NCBI GenBank assembly: GCA_030849075.1
Contig: JASAOO010003472.1
Span: 1-64,000 of the forward strand
Length of the DNA: 64,000 nucleotides
From: Zelonia costaricensis
Taxonomy: Eukaryota > Euglenozoa > Kinetoplastea > Trypanosomatida > Trypanosomatidae
Direction: 5' to 3'
The notes below the pieces were generated by a model. It was not told the DNA's origin, ran no database searches, and was given only the letters and a program-made list of their open reading frames with translations. Positions within the stretch are counted from its first letter, which is position 1; every line of letters starts with the position of its first letter. Below, one piece after another: positions 36,692-46,157 of this stretch. Both the position numbers and the translations under genes were made by a program.

Positions 36692-37118
36692 GTGAGGAGC
36701 GGGGTGGGAGGAGGAGGAGGGAGAGAGCACAGCGTTAAGGGGGCCGGGGCGGGGGGGGGGGGACGCGATTCGTGTGCGCTGCTGCATGGCGAGACGTTGT
36801 GAACGAGGTGGGGTTTTAGGAAGGGAGGGAGTAACGAGGTGTGCCGATGGGCGTCGAGGGAGGGACAAAGGGAGAGAAGGGAGCCCTCGGCTGCATCTGC
36901 ACGCCCGCGTGCGTGGTGGCGGTGTACGAGGGGTTCAGCTCCTCCTTTTTCTTCGGGGGAGGGGGAGAGGGGGGGGTCAGGGTTGTTTGTTTGCATGTCC
37001 GCTTGGCGCCAAGGCCTGCGGTGAATGTGAGGAAGAAGAGGTCAAGCTGGAAGGAGGGTGAGGGAGGAGGGGCCGTGCGCCGCGCTCTCCTCCCTTTCCG
37101 ATCAGATAATGGCCGACG
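36692..37118. other. Intergenic: unknown two-TM gene to SET gene
   Basis: About 430 nt with a G-run near 36757-36771 and purine-rich plus strand near 36950-36975. No gene is seen. Confidence 0.6.
36782..36831 (-). promoter_or_regulatory. Trans-splice acceptor deciding the SET-gene start
   Basis: A minus-strand tract of C/T (CTCCCTCCCTTCC and following), then GCCATGCAG with AG at 36783-36782. The mature leader would exclude the ATGs at 36868 and 36787, leaving the ATG at 36691 as first; 90-nt 5' UTR. Confidence 0.45.
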
Positions 37119-38555
37119 CTACCGTGCCGCTGCACTGGCGGGCGTCTCGGCGGCTTCGCTCGCGGCCAGCACGGCTGACGTGTACGCCGCTGCCACGCAG
37201 GGCCGCCCCAGGTGGTAGTGCAGGCTGGCGGTGTCGGTGCGGCGCGTGCTGCCGTAGACACCACCCCACCACACGCGCCGCCACCACGGGAACGCACGCG
37301 CCGCTCGCCACTGCCGCAGCTCCGCCGACGCGGGCTGGTGCTGCGCCTCGCGCACCGCGGTAGGTGACGCGGTGGGGGATGGCGCGTGGGAGCTCCGCCG
37401 GAACTGTGCCCGCTGCACGCTCTCGTACACCTCCTCACGGGTGCGTCGCGGCCGCACGTCTGGGACGGCGTGGGCGGCGCCGACGAAGAGGAGGTGTGGC
37501 AGCCCGCTAATACCGACCGGGATGACGACCGGGGCGGCGTCGTGCATGCTCTCGTCGAGGCGGCTGGGGTCGGAGAGAAGGGGGTAGCCAAGCGACACTT
37601 CGCTCGTCGCGGCGAGAGCGGCGGCGGCATCGCTGTCACCGTCTCGGGCGCGTTGCGCCGCCGCGGTGCATCGCCAGAGCGCCGCGAACGTCGTCGTGTA
37701 GGCGGTGGCAGACGCGGACGGGCCGCTCCACACAAGACGCTGCCAGCCCAGCGGCTCCGTCGCTGCGGCAGCAGCGCCGCAAAGCAGCTTCCGTGGTGTC
37801 GTCCGCCCTGCTGATGGCGCCGCGTTCAGCAGCGGGTTGTTGTGGCAGGCCCAGAAGCCGACCTCCTCGATCCAGTGGGCCGCGTTGAGGGCGATGTATT
37901 GCGGCTGCGCCGCACCGTCACTGCTCACCACGCCGTCCCCGGCTTCAACCGTCATGGAAACATGCACGCCGAGGGCGTCGGTGATGCACGTGGCAGCGCG
38001 GTGCTGCATGTGTGCAGCGGCGGCGCTTTCCCCGCCCTGCCACACCCGCAGCAGCGGGCCCACGATGCGGAAGCAGAGGAGGTACACGGCGAGACAGAGG
38101 GCACACTCCGCTGTCTGCGACCACGTCAGCGGGGCCACGCGGAAGTTGAGCTCGGAGCAGTGACGCGCCTCCCACTCGCCGAGCTGGCGCAGCATCGCGC
38201 AGAGGTCGCGCTCCGTCGCGAGGTGCCGGGGCAGGGCGAGCAGCGCCGCCCGCACCCGCTGCACGTCGCAGAAGAAGAGAATCTTCTCGGCGTTGGTGTG
38301 CCACACGGAGCTGCTAGGCCGCGCCGGAGACGCGGACGCGGGCAGCGACGAGTGAAGCGCGGTTTGGTTCTGCAGCGCGGCCTGCAGCTGTGAAAAGGCG
38401 TGAACGACTTGTTGGTACGGCGCTTTGGATGCCTGCATCTGCTGGTCGGCCGCCAGCAGCGCGGCTTGCCGGGGAAGGTAGACGTGGTGGTAGCCGGCGT
38501 AGGTCCCACCGGCCCCGCCAATGAGGCCAAACGCCCAGAAGGAGAGCCGCGGCAT
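37119..38555 (-). CDS. Unknown protein with two hydrophobic segments (478 aa)
   Basis: I do not recognise a family. The start is taken at MPRLSFWAFG because the sequence before it (the frame runs to 38786) is low-complexity. An AG sits only a few bases upstream after a C/T-rich stretch, though that leader would be unusually short. Residues 5-21 (SFWAFGLIGGAGGTYAG) are a glycine-rich hydrophobic segment near the N-terminus, and residues 148-168 (TAECALCLAVYLLCFRIVGPL) are a second membrane-like segment. The rest is mostly soluble, with conserved-looking stretches such as KILFFCDVQRVRAALLALPR and GISGLPHLLFVGAAHAVPDV. An inner-membrane or ER protein with a sizeable soluble domain is plausible. 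Confidence 0.8.
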   Translation of the reverse strand: MPRLSFWAFGLIGGAGGTYAGYHHVYLPRQAALLAADQQMQASKAPYQQVVHAFSQLQAALQNQTALHSSLPASASPARPSSSVWHTNAEKILFFCDVQRVRAALLALPRHLATERDLCAMLRQLGEWEARHCSELNFRVAPLTWSQTAECALCLAVYLLCFRIVGPLLRVWQGGESAAAAHMQHRAATCITDALGVHVSMTVEAGDGVVSSDGAAQPQYIALNAAHWIEEVGFWACHNNPLLNAAPSAGRTTPRKLLCGAAAAATEPLGWQRLVWSGPSASATAYTTTFAALWRCTAAAQRARDGDSDAAAALAATSEVSLGYPLLSDPSRLDESMHDAAPVVIPVGISGLPHLLFVGAAHAVPDVRPRRTREEVYESVQRAQFRRSSHAPSPTASPTAVREAQHQPASAELRQWRAARAFPWWRRVWWGGVYGSTRRTDTASLHYHLGRPCVAAAYTSAVLAASEAAETPASAAAR

Positions 38556-39649
38556 CGCTTGTGAGTGGGTTGTAGGACGATAGTTGAGGAAGAGAGACGA
38601 ATTCGTGCAAGCTGAGCTGAGATGCTGTGGTTGCATTGGGTGCGTCGGGAGGTGCGGCAGCTGAGCTGGCGGCTTTGATGGACGCAAGAGGTGCCCACCT
38701 AGCAGGGGGGGGGGGTAGCCAGCGCGGCTGGTGAGGACCATGGCGGCCGCGAAGATGAGTTTCGATTGATTGGCGCGTTCAAACACACACGCATAGATTC
38801 ATACAGCACAGAACCAACGACTATATACGCGCACGTCCCCCCCGCGAATGCCACCCAAGAACATGAAACAACTCAAAGAAAAGAAGAAACACACGTCAGA
38901 GACGGAGAGCAGGAAGCAGGGCGTCGGTGTGTCTGCGTGTCTGCGCGTGCGTGAGGTGTGGGCGACTAAAGGGGCCGCTCACAAAGAGGGTTCCTCTCGC
39001 GGGCATCCGCGGGGAGGGGAAGAGGCGGAGGAGGAGGAGGGGGGGGGGAGGGAGGTGGGGGAGCGCTGACTATGGAAGACGATCCGAGGTCGTGACGACG
39101 ACGGGTACACGGGCAAAAGAGCCGCCGTCGTGGAGGGAGGAGGGTAGTGGCGGTGGTGGATGAACACACAGTGAAGAGAGGAGGAATCCCCCCCCAAAAA
39201 GAATAAAGAAGTAGAGAAAGGGACACCCAAATGAGAGGTGGAGGAGGGCGCGGGGAGGGGAGAGCGGGACAGGAGCTCAAAACCGCGGAACTCCGGTGGG
39301 CGGGTGGGGGCAGAGTTGTGTGACCGCAAGCCATTCACCACGGTGAGCTTGGCTTCCCTTCGCCCCCCTTTCATTCGAAGGCTGCCTCGATTTGCGGTCT
39401 CCAGAGAGTGCGGCGACGGGGAATAGGAGGGAGGGAGGCACAGAGAGAAAGAGGATACAGCAGCCGAGCAGGGTGCGGGGTCAGCCTTCTTCATGACACC
39501 GACTCGTCGCGGAACAGCGCCCCACACGTTTGTGTGCCTGCCTGCAGCCCTTCTCCGCGATCGACGATCGAAGAATGGGCTCAGACAAGGCCAGCAGAGG
39601 ACAGGAAAGCGACATTATCCACACACACACGCACACACACACCCACGCC
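38556..39649. other. Intergenic region
   Basis: About 1.1 kb with a G-run near 38705-38715, purine-rich blocks near 39010-39060 and 39235-39265 and CA stretches near 39620-39643. No gene is seen. Confidence 0.6.
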
Positions 39650-41254
39650 TCACTGCGACGCACGAAGCTTGCGGAAAGCGGCGAGGCCGACGAGCGCTAC
39701 GGGGAGGGCGCGGGTGAGAGCAAAAAAGCCGATGGCGGTCCAGCTCGTGGTGTACGGGGCACCGTGCTTGGGGTAAACGTCGATCGGCCGGCCGTTATTC
39801 TGCCGCACCGTCATCACCAGCCCGCGGTGATCGCTCGCGGCGTAGTCCTCGTTGAAGAGGAGGTAGCCGTCCGCTGGCACGTGCTTCGTGGCCACCTCGT
39901 CGGGCCGCACCGACCGCTCGCGCGCTTCGTCGTCCTCTGCGCCGTCCTGGATCGTCTGCAGGTACTGCGCCGCGCACGAGGCGGGCGAGATGCTGCCGCT
40001 CTTCTGCAGCGCTGCCGTGTCGACTGGCTGCGCGCCGCCGCGGCTGGTGCGGAACGGGCGGGGCTGCAGGTTGCTCAGCAGCATCCAGTCGAACTTGCCC
40101 CGCACCAGGCCGTGGTAGGCGGGGTGGTCTAGCGTGATGGAGGTGGCCTTGTCGGACGGGTCGTAGAGGCACAGCTTGTCGTTGGCCATGCGGAGTAGCT
40201 CCGCGTCGGTGAAGCCGTACACGTAGCGCCAGACAAGCGCGTTGTTGCTCAGCAGTTGCTGCACACGCGCGGCGGCGTACATGGGGTAGCGGTACGAGAA
40301 GGGGCAGCAGCCCGGCTCGCGCGACTGCATGTGGCGGCCCAGGACCTTGCGCTGCAGCCAGCATGCCTCACTCTCCCCAAAACTCAGCCACCGCAGCCGG
40401 TCCGTGGCGAAGCGCCGGCTGCACCGCACGATGCCGTGCGCCATAGTGTTCAGATCGCCGCCCAGCAAAAAGGCTGGCTGGCGTAGACTCGTGCCGCTCA
40501 CCACCGTCGCCACGCGTGTGATGCGCTGCATGTCGGCCATGCAGTCGGCCAGCTGACGTACCCGGGCGAGGCCGCCGCAGAAGACCTCGAAGTGGCAGCA
40601 GTACAGGTACAGCGGCGCCATCTGGGCCGATGTGCGGTCTGCGGAGGTGATGCACACGCGCAGGGCGCAGCGGAAGCCCCGGCGCGGCTCCTTGTAGTGC
40701 CGCCCCGCCTCGTCCCACTGAATGGGCGTGGTGTGCGGCACCACCGCCGGCTCCCGCATCGTGACGCGCCGGCTGAGGATTGCGTTGCCGTGGAAGTGCC
40801 GCGGCTTCGGCGGCTTGGGCATGCCGCCGTCGCTGCTGCTCGACTTGGGCGGCGTCTCCGGCTCCAGGACCGGCTGCGAGCGCGGGCCAACCGCGTTCTC
40901 GGGGCTCCGCAGTGGCGAGTCCAGCTCCTGGAACTCGCAGGCAAAGTAGAGCTCCGCCTCCAGCGCCTCGGCAATCGCACGCGGCACGTTGGCGTAGCTG
41001 GAGCGGCGGCAGTTGATGTCGAGCTCCTGCAGCACGATGAAGTCGGCGTTGAGGGCCTTGAGGGTGGCGATGATGGCGTCAAGCTTCACCCCGCGCTCGA
41101 TGTTCCACTGCACAACCCGGAAGGTGTCGCTGAGCTTGGCGGGCGCAGCACCACCCTCGCGGAGCGAGGCAGGCCGGTAGTCGTAGTGCAGGAGGTCGCC
41201 GGCCTTCATCACCTTCAGCACCCGCTCATCCCCATCGTTGTCGAAGAGTGACAT
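39650..41254 (-). CDS. Endonuclease/exonuclease/phosphatase-family protein with C-terminal hydrophobic tail
   Basis: A 534-aa protein of the EEP (DNase I-like) superfamily of metal-dependent phosphoesterases. Motifs in order: VVQWNIERG with Asn-51; IVLQELD with the metal-binding glutamate at 77; HGNAILSRR; LYLYCCHFEVF; LLGGDLNTMAHG (catalytic Asp/Asn); KFDWMLLS; and SDHRGLVM near the end. The order and spacing fit an active enzyme. The substrate is open: nucleic acid, phosphoinositide or sphingomyelin cleavage all occur in the family. After the domain comes a hydrophobic C-terminal stretch (AIGFFALTRALPVALVGLAA) and a short basic end, so it may be tail-anchored. The start MSLFDNDG is 34 nt from a very clear acceptor, so the longer frame to 41416 is rejected. 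Confidence 0.88.
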   Translation of the reverse strand: MSLFDNDGDERVLKVMKAGDLLHYDYRPASLREGGAAPAKLSDTFRVVQWNIERGVKLDAIIATLKALNADFIVLQELDINCRRSSYANVPRAIAEALEAELYFACEFQELDSPLRSPENAVGPRSQPVLEPETPPKSSSSDGGMPKPPKPRHFHGNAILSRRVTMREPAVVPHTTPIQWDEAGRHYKEPRRGFRCALRVCITSADRTSAQMAPLYLYCCHFEVFCGGLARVRQLADCMADMQRITRVATVVSGTSLRQPAFLLGGDLNTMAHGIVRCSRRFATDRLRWLSFGESEACWLQRKVLGRHMQSREPGCCPFSYRYPMYAAARVQQLLSNNALVWRYVYGFTDAELLRMANDKLCLYDPSDKATSITLDHPAYHGLVRGKFDWMLLSNLQPRPFRTSRGGAQPVDTAALQKSGSISPASCAAQYLQTIQDGAEDDEARERSVRPDEVATKHVPADGYLLFNEDYAASDHRGLVMTVRQNNGRPIDVYPKHGAPYTTSWTAIGFFALTRALPVALVGLAAFRKLRASQ

Positions 41255-41288
41255 TGCCGAAAAGGGAGAATACGCGCGGAGCTCAGCG

Positions 41289-41325
41289 CTGGTCAAATAG
41301 GGTGGAGGGGGAAAAAAAAAGAGAC
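41289..41325 (-). promoter_or_regulatory. Trans-splice acceptor, EEP-family gene
   Basis: The minus strand has CTCTTTTTTTTTCCCCC, then CCACCCTATTTGACCAG with AG at 41290-41289; 34-nt 5' UTR. One of the clearest acceptors in the window. Confidence 0.6.
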
Positions 41326-42384
41326 TCACACGAAACAGGATACACGTAGAAGACACGCGGGAGGCTTGACTGGCCGAGCGCGTCTTTGGGCAGATCCAGC
41401 GGGCAGGCAGGCACACGCACAGGAATCAAGGGAGATGGGTGAGGGTGACGCACCCACGACATGCAGGGTGAAACACGCAAGGAGGGTGGAATACAAGACG
41501 AGTGAGGGGCTGGGGTCAGCCGGCGTCCGGCAGCGGGAAATGCTCACTTTGCTCGTGGAGCACAGAAAGTCGATAGTGTTTGTGGTGATGTAGTGCTGGC
41601 GCAGATGTGCAAGCACGGTGCAGTGGCAACGCGGCAGTGTGTGGCGGACTTGCTGCGTAGCAAAGAAAGGAAAGTGAGGGAGAGCGTGTGTGAGTGAAAG
41701 TGAGCGGGGGGAGAAAGCATGGCAAGCCCATTTTTATGTGACGCTCGCGATCCGGGCAACAAGACAGTGTCTGGTACCGCGTCACGGACCCGGCCTCTTT
41801 CGCGCGTGGCTGCTGCGACACACGACGCCTCACCTTCGCCAGCCCCGTGACGGTCGTCCCTTCCTCGAGCAGCACCTCGCGATGCGCAAGGATGCATTTC
41901 CGCACGCGCGGGCACGCCGAGGACAATACAGGCCGCACTCGACGCGTGCGCGACACGCCTCTCCGCGCGTCCTTTGCATGTTGCTTCTTCACTTCAGCCA
42001 TTGCTGTACCGTGCATTCGTCGCCACACAGACACACAGACAACAGCACGCAGACACTCATCGCAGCCGCAGACAGGAGCGTTGGTGAGCCAGACACTCCA
42101 GCACACGTACCCGAGTGAGTCGCTTCCATTCTTCCCTTGCAGCATCAACGCCGCCATGCCAACGAGCACAAATAATCAGTAACGACCAGACACACGTCAA
42201 CAACAGGACAGACACCACACACGGACGACGAGAGAAGAGCGTGACCGTCTGCATGGTGCAGCACTCGTCACCGCCGCCCTTCCCCCCGCTTGCCACCGCC
42301 CATCTTCGCCCCCGCCCCCCCCCTTTGGTGAGTGCAGCTCACACACGGAGGGAGGCAAGTGGCGAGGGAGAGCGGTGATGGCGA

Positions 42385-42410
42385 GGGGAGGGGGGAGGGG
42401 GGAGGGAGGG
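42385..42410 (+). other. G-quadruplex-like tract
   Basis: Five G-tracts of 3 to 6 separated by single A residues on the plus strand, which is the template strand for all genes here. It lies about 50 nt after the V-ATPase D stop codon in transcription order. On the RNA-like strand it is a C-rich tract. Confidence 0.6.
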
Positions 42411-42459
42411 AGGTTCGATAAGACGCGACCGTTTCGCGGCGACGGGGCGAGGGGCTGCT

Positions 42460-43293
42460 TTACACCACCATGTCCGCCTCGGCCACGCCGCCCTCGCGCT
42501 GGGCCATGAGGATGTTGCGCTTGCGCGTCCGCTCCGCCTCTGCGCCGGCAGCCGCGGCGTCGCGCGCGGCCTGCTGAATCTTGGCCATGGCCTTCTTCTT
42601 CTTCTGCACCATCTTTAGGCGGAAGAACTCCTCGCGCTCCTGCTCGTCCAGCTCCGAGGTGATGTAGCTGAGCGTGTTCTGCACGCGCGGGATAACGACC
42701 TTCTCCAGCGCATTCACGCGGCGGTTCGTCACCTTCTGCGCAATGTCGAGCGTCACCCAGCTCGTCTGCAGCGACGCAATCTTGACGAGCAGCGAGAGGG
42801 TGTGGCGGAAGGCAGAGTACGCCTCCTTGATCTGCTCGCCACCCTTGCCGAGACCGGCGGTCAGGGAGCCGGCAGCAGCAGCGGCCGCCGACGCGTTGCC
42901 GCCCGCCGCGCGCGAGTCTGCGCCGCCGTCGGCGTCGCCTTCGGCGCCTTCGCCATTTTGCGTGTGGAAGCTAGGCACCTGAACGCCCGCAATGTTCTCC
43001 ACCTGCAGCTCCATGCGGTACGTCGGGATCTTCAGCGACTCCTGCACAGCCAGGCTAATATCGCCGGCGATGAACTGCGCCTGCGTAATGGTGAAGTACG
43101 AGCCCTTGATCTGGTCCGCCATCTCGAGCTTGGCGGTGTGCAGCTCACCCATGACCATGCGATAGCGCAGCGAGAGGGCGTCGGCCTTCTTCTTCAGCAG
43201 ACTGTGCCCCTTCTGCGCACCCTTCAGGCGCGTCTTGAAGGCGATGAGGGACATGCGGCTCGGCAGAGCCGGGTAGCGGTTTGTGCTGGACAT
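42460..43293 (-). CDS. V-type proton ATPase subunit D
   Basis: A 277-aa central-stalk subunit of the vacuolar H+-ATPase, coupling ATP hydrolysis in V1 to proton pumping through Vo; in trypanosomatids it acts on acidocalcisomes and other acidic compartments. The N-terminal half carries the family sequence PSRMSLIAFKTRLKGAQKGH and LLKKKADALSLRYR (11-45). The C-terminal helix has VTNRRVNALEKVVIPR (188-203) and EREEFFRLKMVQKKKK (218-234). Between the two coiled-coil arms, residues about 112-146 are a Gly/Ala/Asp-rich insert not found in the typical subunit. Length is otherwise normal. Met14 is an internal alternative, but the first ATG keeps the full conserved N-terminus. Confidence 0.95.
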   Translation of the reverse strand: MSSTNRYPALPSRMSLIAFKTRLKGAQKGHSLLKKKADALSLRYRMVMGELHTAKLEMADQIKGSYFTITQAQFIAGDISLAVQESLKIPTYRMELQVENIAGVQVPSFHTQNGEGAEGDADGGADSRAAGGNASAAAAAAGSLTAGLGKGGEQIKEAYSAFRHTLSLLVKIASLQTSWVTLDIAQKVTNRRVNALEKVVIPRVQNTLSYITSELDEQEREEFFRLKMVQKKKKAMAKIQQAARDAAAAGAEAERTRKRNILMAQREGGVAEADMVV

Positions 43294-43363
43294 TGGCGCG
43301 TGTTTGAGGTGCGAGGTGTGTGGAGAGGGATGGGGAGGGGGAGGAGGACGGTATCGAGATGAA

Positions 43364-43425
43364 CTGAAGAGGCGGCCGATCGAAAGCGGTGCGGGGGAGG
43401 AGAAAAGAGAGAGGAGCTAGACAAG
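43364..43425 (-). promoter_or_regulatory. Candidate trans-splice acceptor, V-ATPase D
   Basis: The minus strand has CTCCTCTCTCTTTTCTCCTC, then GCCGCCTCTTCAG with AG at 43365-43364; 70-nt 5' UTR that is itself C-rich. Confidence 0.45.
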
Positions 43426-43831
43426 AGGAAGCGCAGTGTACATGCCCCTTCGCTGGCATGCGACAGTCGGAGATGTGATTTCCGCAGCGTGCACACGTGT
43501 GTGTGTGTGTGTGTGTGGCCGTGGAAAGAAAAAGGACGTGGACGTCAGTGTTGGGTGGTGGGGACAGTTGCATGCAAAGGAGACCGAGACGTGGTGCAGG
43601 TTGAATACGGCAACCGGGAGCGGATAAGGGGACGGTGGGTGTTGTCTGACGCAGCGCGTGCCGCTCCCTGCGCGCCTCGCCTACTCCCCCGCACCAGAGC
43701 CAAGTGCACCTGGCTCGTGCTCCCTTCTCCTACGCTGTCACACCCCTGCCCGCAGCGACGAGAACCGCCGCTTGGGAATCGGCTGTGTTGTGGCCTTGTC
43801 GCCTGTGTGTTGCGCTGTTCTTTCGTTGTCT

Positions 43832-43835
<4 letters not shown>

Positions 43836-43868
<33 letters not shown>
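43836..43868. repeat. (GT)16 microsatellite
   Basis: Perfect 33-nt run, the longest dinucleotide tract in the window; it lies about 95 nt from the TPR gene stop codon. Confidence 0.92.
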
Positions 43869-43869
<1 letters not shown>

Positions 43870-43962
43870 TGACCGATAAGGTGCTCCCCCTCCCCTCGAA
43901 AAACGAAACGGGTGTTTGCTTTCTTCGGCCATCTTCAACAAGAAGCGGCTGCACCTCCACGG

Positions 43963-46032
43963 CTACGGCGAAGGCGCGGCTGTGGCGCCGCTGCCGTCCC
44001 CGAGCTTGATCTGCGCCTCCGCCCGCTCCTCGTTCGTCCACTCCTCCACGGGCGGGATCATCTGCTCCGTCTTGGCAATCTCGTTGCGCAGCGGCTGCGT
44101 GATTTCAACGTTGAACTGCCACACGAGCCGGCGCGCCTCCTTGACGTGGCGGTAGGCCTTGCCGTACCGCTTCATCGTGACGTACACGCGCGCCATCTGG
44201 TTCAGCGACTCGGCCACGGCCGTTTCGGTGGTGTCGCCGCGGGTGCGTCGCACGTTCAAGGCCTTCTCGTGCATCTCGAGCGCCTTGGTGAACTGGCTTT
44301 GCTGGTGGTAGCACTGCCCGAGGGTCGTCTGCACGTCCGCCTGCGCCAGCACGTTCGAGCGGGCTGTCTTGCCGTACATGTCCAGCGCCGCCTCCGCCAT
44401 CTTCTCGCAGTTGGCGTAGTCCTGCCGCTGCAGGTACAGCAGGGCAAAGTTGCTGTACGAGTACGCCACCGTCGCGTGGTTCTCGCCGAGCATCTCGATG
44501 CGGGTGTCGAGCGCCTCCTTGAAGCACTTCTCCGCCTTCTCGTAGTGTTGGAAGTCGAGGTAGAACAGGCCGAGGTCGTCGAGGACGTCTGTCATGTACG
44601 TGCGCTGCAGCGGCTCAATCGTGGCGTTCTGCTTGAAGGCGTCCACGGCGAGCAGGAAGTACGCCTCGGCGTGGGGCTCGCGCCGCATCGCGTAGGCGTC
44701 ACCGACCTTCTGGTACAGGTACGCCAGCTGCGGGTCCTTCTTGTCGACGCTCTTGCGGATGCGAATGGCGTCGCGGAAGAGACCCACCGCCTGGTCAATG
44801 TCGAGCTTCTTGGCCAGCAGAGACCCGTAGAAGGCCTCCGCCTCCGCCGTCTCGAGCGCGTTGGGGCCAAAGCCCTTCGTCACAATCTCGACGCCGCGCT
44901 GGAACGTCTTCTCGGCCGTGGCAATGTCGTTGCACAGCTCCTGGCAGCGGCCCAGCTTCATCAGCTCCTGCCCGAACAGCGGCGAGTCCTTGCCGAGCGC
45001 CACGGCGTACGTCGTCGTGCTTTCCTCGTAGAGCCGCAGCGCCTCGCGGAACTGCTTCTTCGCAGCGAGCAGGCCCGCCTTGCTGCTCGTCGCCTGCGCC
45101 GTCGCCGGGTGGTCGCGTCCGAGCGTCTCCACACAAATCTGCAGGCACTCGCTGATGCACATCTCGGCCCCCACGGCGTCGTCAAGCGACTTCTTGAGCT
45201 CGCACAGCTTGTTCAGCGTCTGGGCGATCATGGGGCGAAACTTCATGTGGCGGCTGTACAGGAAGCGCCGTATTTCGAGCGCCTCCTCGAGGAAGGCGAC
45301 CGCCTGGTGCTCCTGTCGGCGCAGCAGGAAGAGGGCGGCGCAGTCGGCAAGGGCGTGCGCTGCAGACGAAAGCGGGTGCTTGTTTGGCTCTGCCGGAGGC
45401 GTCAGGTCGTCTGGCAGCCACGAGTTGCTGCCGTGGTTGTAGCTCTGGTCCCGGAAGACGCGGATGCTGTCTTTGAAGGCCTTCTCCGCCTCGTCCAGGA
45501 ACTTGAGGTGCGTGTAGCACAGGGCGAGCAGCTCCATCGACTCGGCGTACTTGAGCGACTTCTCGCCCTCGACCTGCTCGTAAATCGCAGCCGCCTCGGT
45601 GAAGGCATTCTCGGCCGCGCCGTACTCCTTCATGTCCAGGAAGACGCGGCCGATGTTGTGCAGCGTGGCGGCGCACTGCTCGTGGATTGGGCCGTACTTC
45701 TCACGCCGCATCGTCAGCGCGCGGTCATACAGGCTGATGGCGTCGCCGTAGTTCTTTGTCTGGTGCGCGGCGCGGGCGAGACCGTTGCACTCCTCGCCGA
45801 ACTCGAACGTCATCGGCGCGCGGCCGGCGGCCTCGCGGTACCCCTTTGGCGAGTACTGGCGCGGCCCGATAAAGCGGCGCTGCGTGGCGACGGCAACGGC
45901 GGCGCTCGCACCGCACGCACCAGGCGCGTCGCAGCCGCGTACGCGGAGGAGGGCCGTGCTGCTGCTGCTGCCGCGGCGGGCCGACACCGCCAGTGCACGG
46001 GCCGCGCCGACGGACACGGCTCGCGGCAGCAT
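43963..46032 (-). CDS. TPR-repeat protein, probably mitochondrial
   Basis: A 689-aa tetratricopeptide-repeat protein of the kinesin-light-chain-like type (42-residue repeats). The first 60 residues are Ala/Arg/Ser-rich with almost no acid (MLPRAVSVGAARALAVSARR), like a mitochondrial presequence. From about residue 75 the protein is a chain of helical repeats with the usual pattern: ATLHNIGRVFLDMKEYGAAE, LLALCYTHLKFLDEAEKAFK, DLGLFYLDFQHYEKAEKCFK, SNFALLYLQRQDYANCEKMA, QTTLGQCYHQQSQFTKALEM. The array runs almost to the C-terminus and no catalytic domain is present. TPR arrays bind other proteins, so a scaffold or assembly role in the mitochondrion is likely; the partner is unknown. The ATG is about 11 nt from the first AG after a C-rich tract. 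Confidence 0.87.
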   Translation of the reverse strand: MLPRAVSVGAARALAVSARRGSSSSTALLRVRGCDAPGACGASAAVAVATQRRFIGPRQYSPKGYREAAGRAPMTFEFGEECNGLARAAHQTKNYGDAISLYDRALTMRREKYGPIHEQCAATLHNIGRVFLDMKEYGAAENAFTEAAAIYEQVEGEKSLKYAESMELLALCYTHLKFLDEAEKAFKDSIRVFRDQSYNHGSNSWLPDDLTPPAEPNKHPLSSAAHALADCAALFLLRRQEHQAVAFLEEALEIRRFLYSRHMKFRPMIAQTLNKLCELKKSLDDAVGAEMCISECLQICVETLGRDHPATAQATSSKAGLLAAKKQFREALRLYEESTTTYAVALGKDSPLFGQELMKLGRCQELCNDIATAEKTFQRGVEIVTKGFGPNALETAEAEAFYGSLLAKKLDIDQAVGLFRDAIRIRKSVDKKDPQLAYLYQKVGDAYAMRREPHAEAYFLLAVDAFKQNATIEPLQRTYMTDVLDDLGLFYLDFQHYEKAEKCFKEALDTRIEMLGENHATVAYSYSNFALLYLQRQDYANCEKMAEAALDMYGKTARSNVLAQADVQTTLGQCYHQQSQFTKALEMHEKALNVRRTRGDTTETAVAESLNQMARVYVTMKRYGKAYRHVKEARRLVWQFNVEITQPLRNEIAKTEQMIPPVEEWTNEERAEAQIKLGDGSGATAAPSP

Positions 46033-46043
46033 GTGGCGTGCTG

Positions 46044-46075
46044 CTCGATGGGAGGCGGCGGCGGGGGGGGGTCAA
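46044..46075 (-). promoter_or_regulatory. Candidate trans-splice acceptor, TPR gene
   Basis: The minus strand has a run of nine C then GCC repeats, then ATCGAG and CAG; first AG at 46045-46044; 8 to 11-nt 5' UTR. Confidence 0.45.
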
Positions 46076-46157
46076 GGGACGGGTGCGGGCTTGTGCGCAC
46101 TCTCTGCGAAACGCCACCGCAGAGCACGAGTGGGGAGGACAAAGAAAAAAAAGGCAA

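Larger units (their letters stand above)
41255..42459. other. Intergenic region, EEP gene to V-ATPase D
   Basis: About 1.2 kb. A 217-aa minus-strand frame (41516-42169) has odd Cys/His/Arg-rich composition and no domain and is not called. A strong G-quadruplex-like string lies at 42385-42410, listed separately. Confidence 0.6.
43294..43962. other. Intergenic region, V-ATPase D to TPR gene
   Basis: About 670 nt with GT runs at 43497-43517 and 43836-43868 and no gene. Confidence 0.65.

Noticed and set aside
35441..36802. 453-codon plus-strand open frame opposite the SET gene
   Set aside because: Antisense shadow; the SET motifs on the minus strand are decisive.
41516..42169. 217-codon minus-strand frame in an intergenic region
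   Set aside because: Composition (Cys, His, Arg, Ser) is unlike the neighbouring genes, there is no recognisable domain, and it sits where the V-ATPase D 3' UTR and EEP leader should be. A small gene is not fully excluded.
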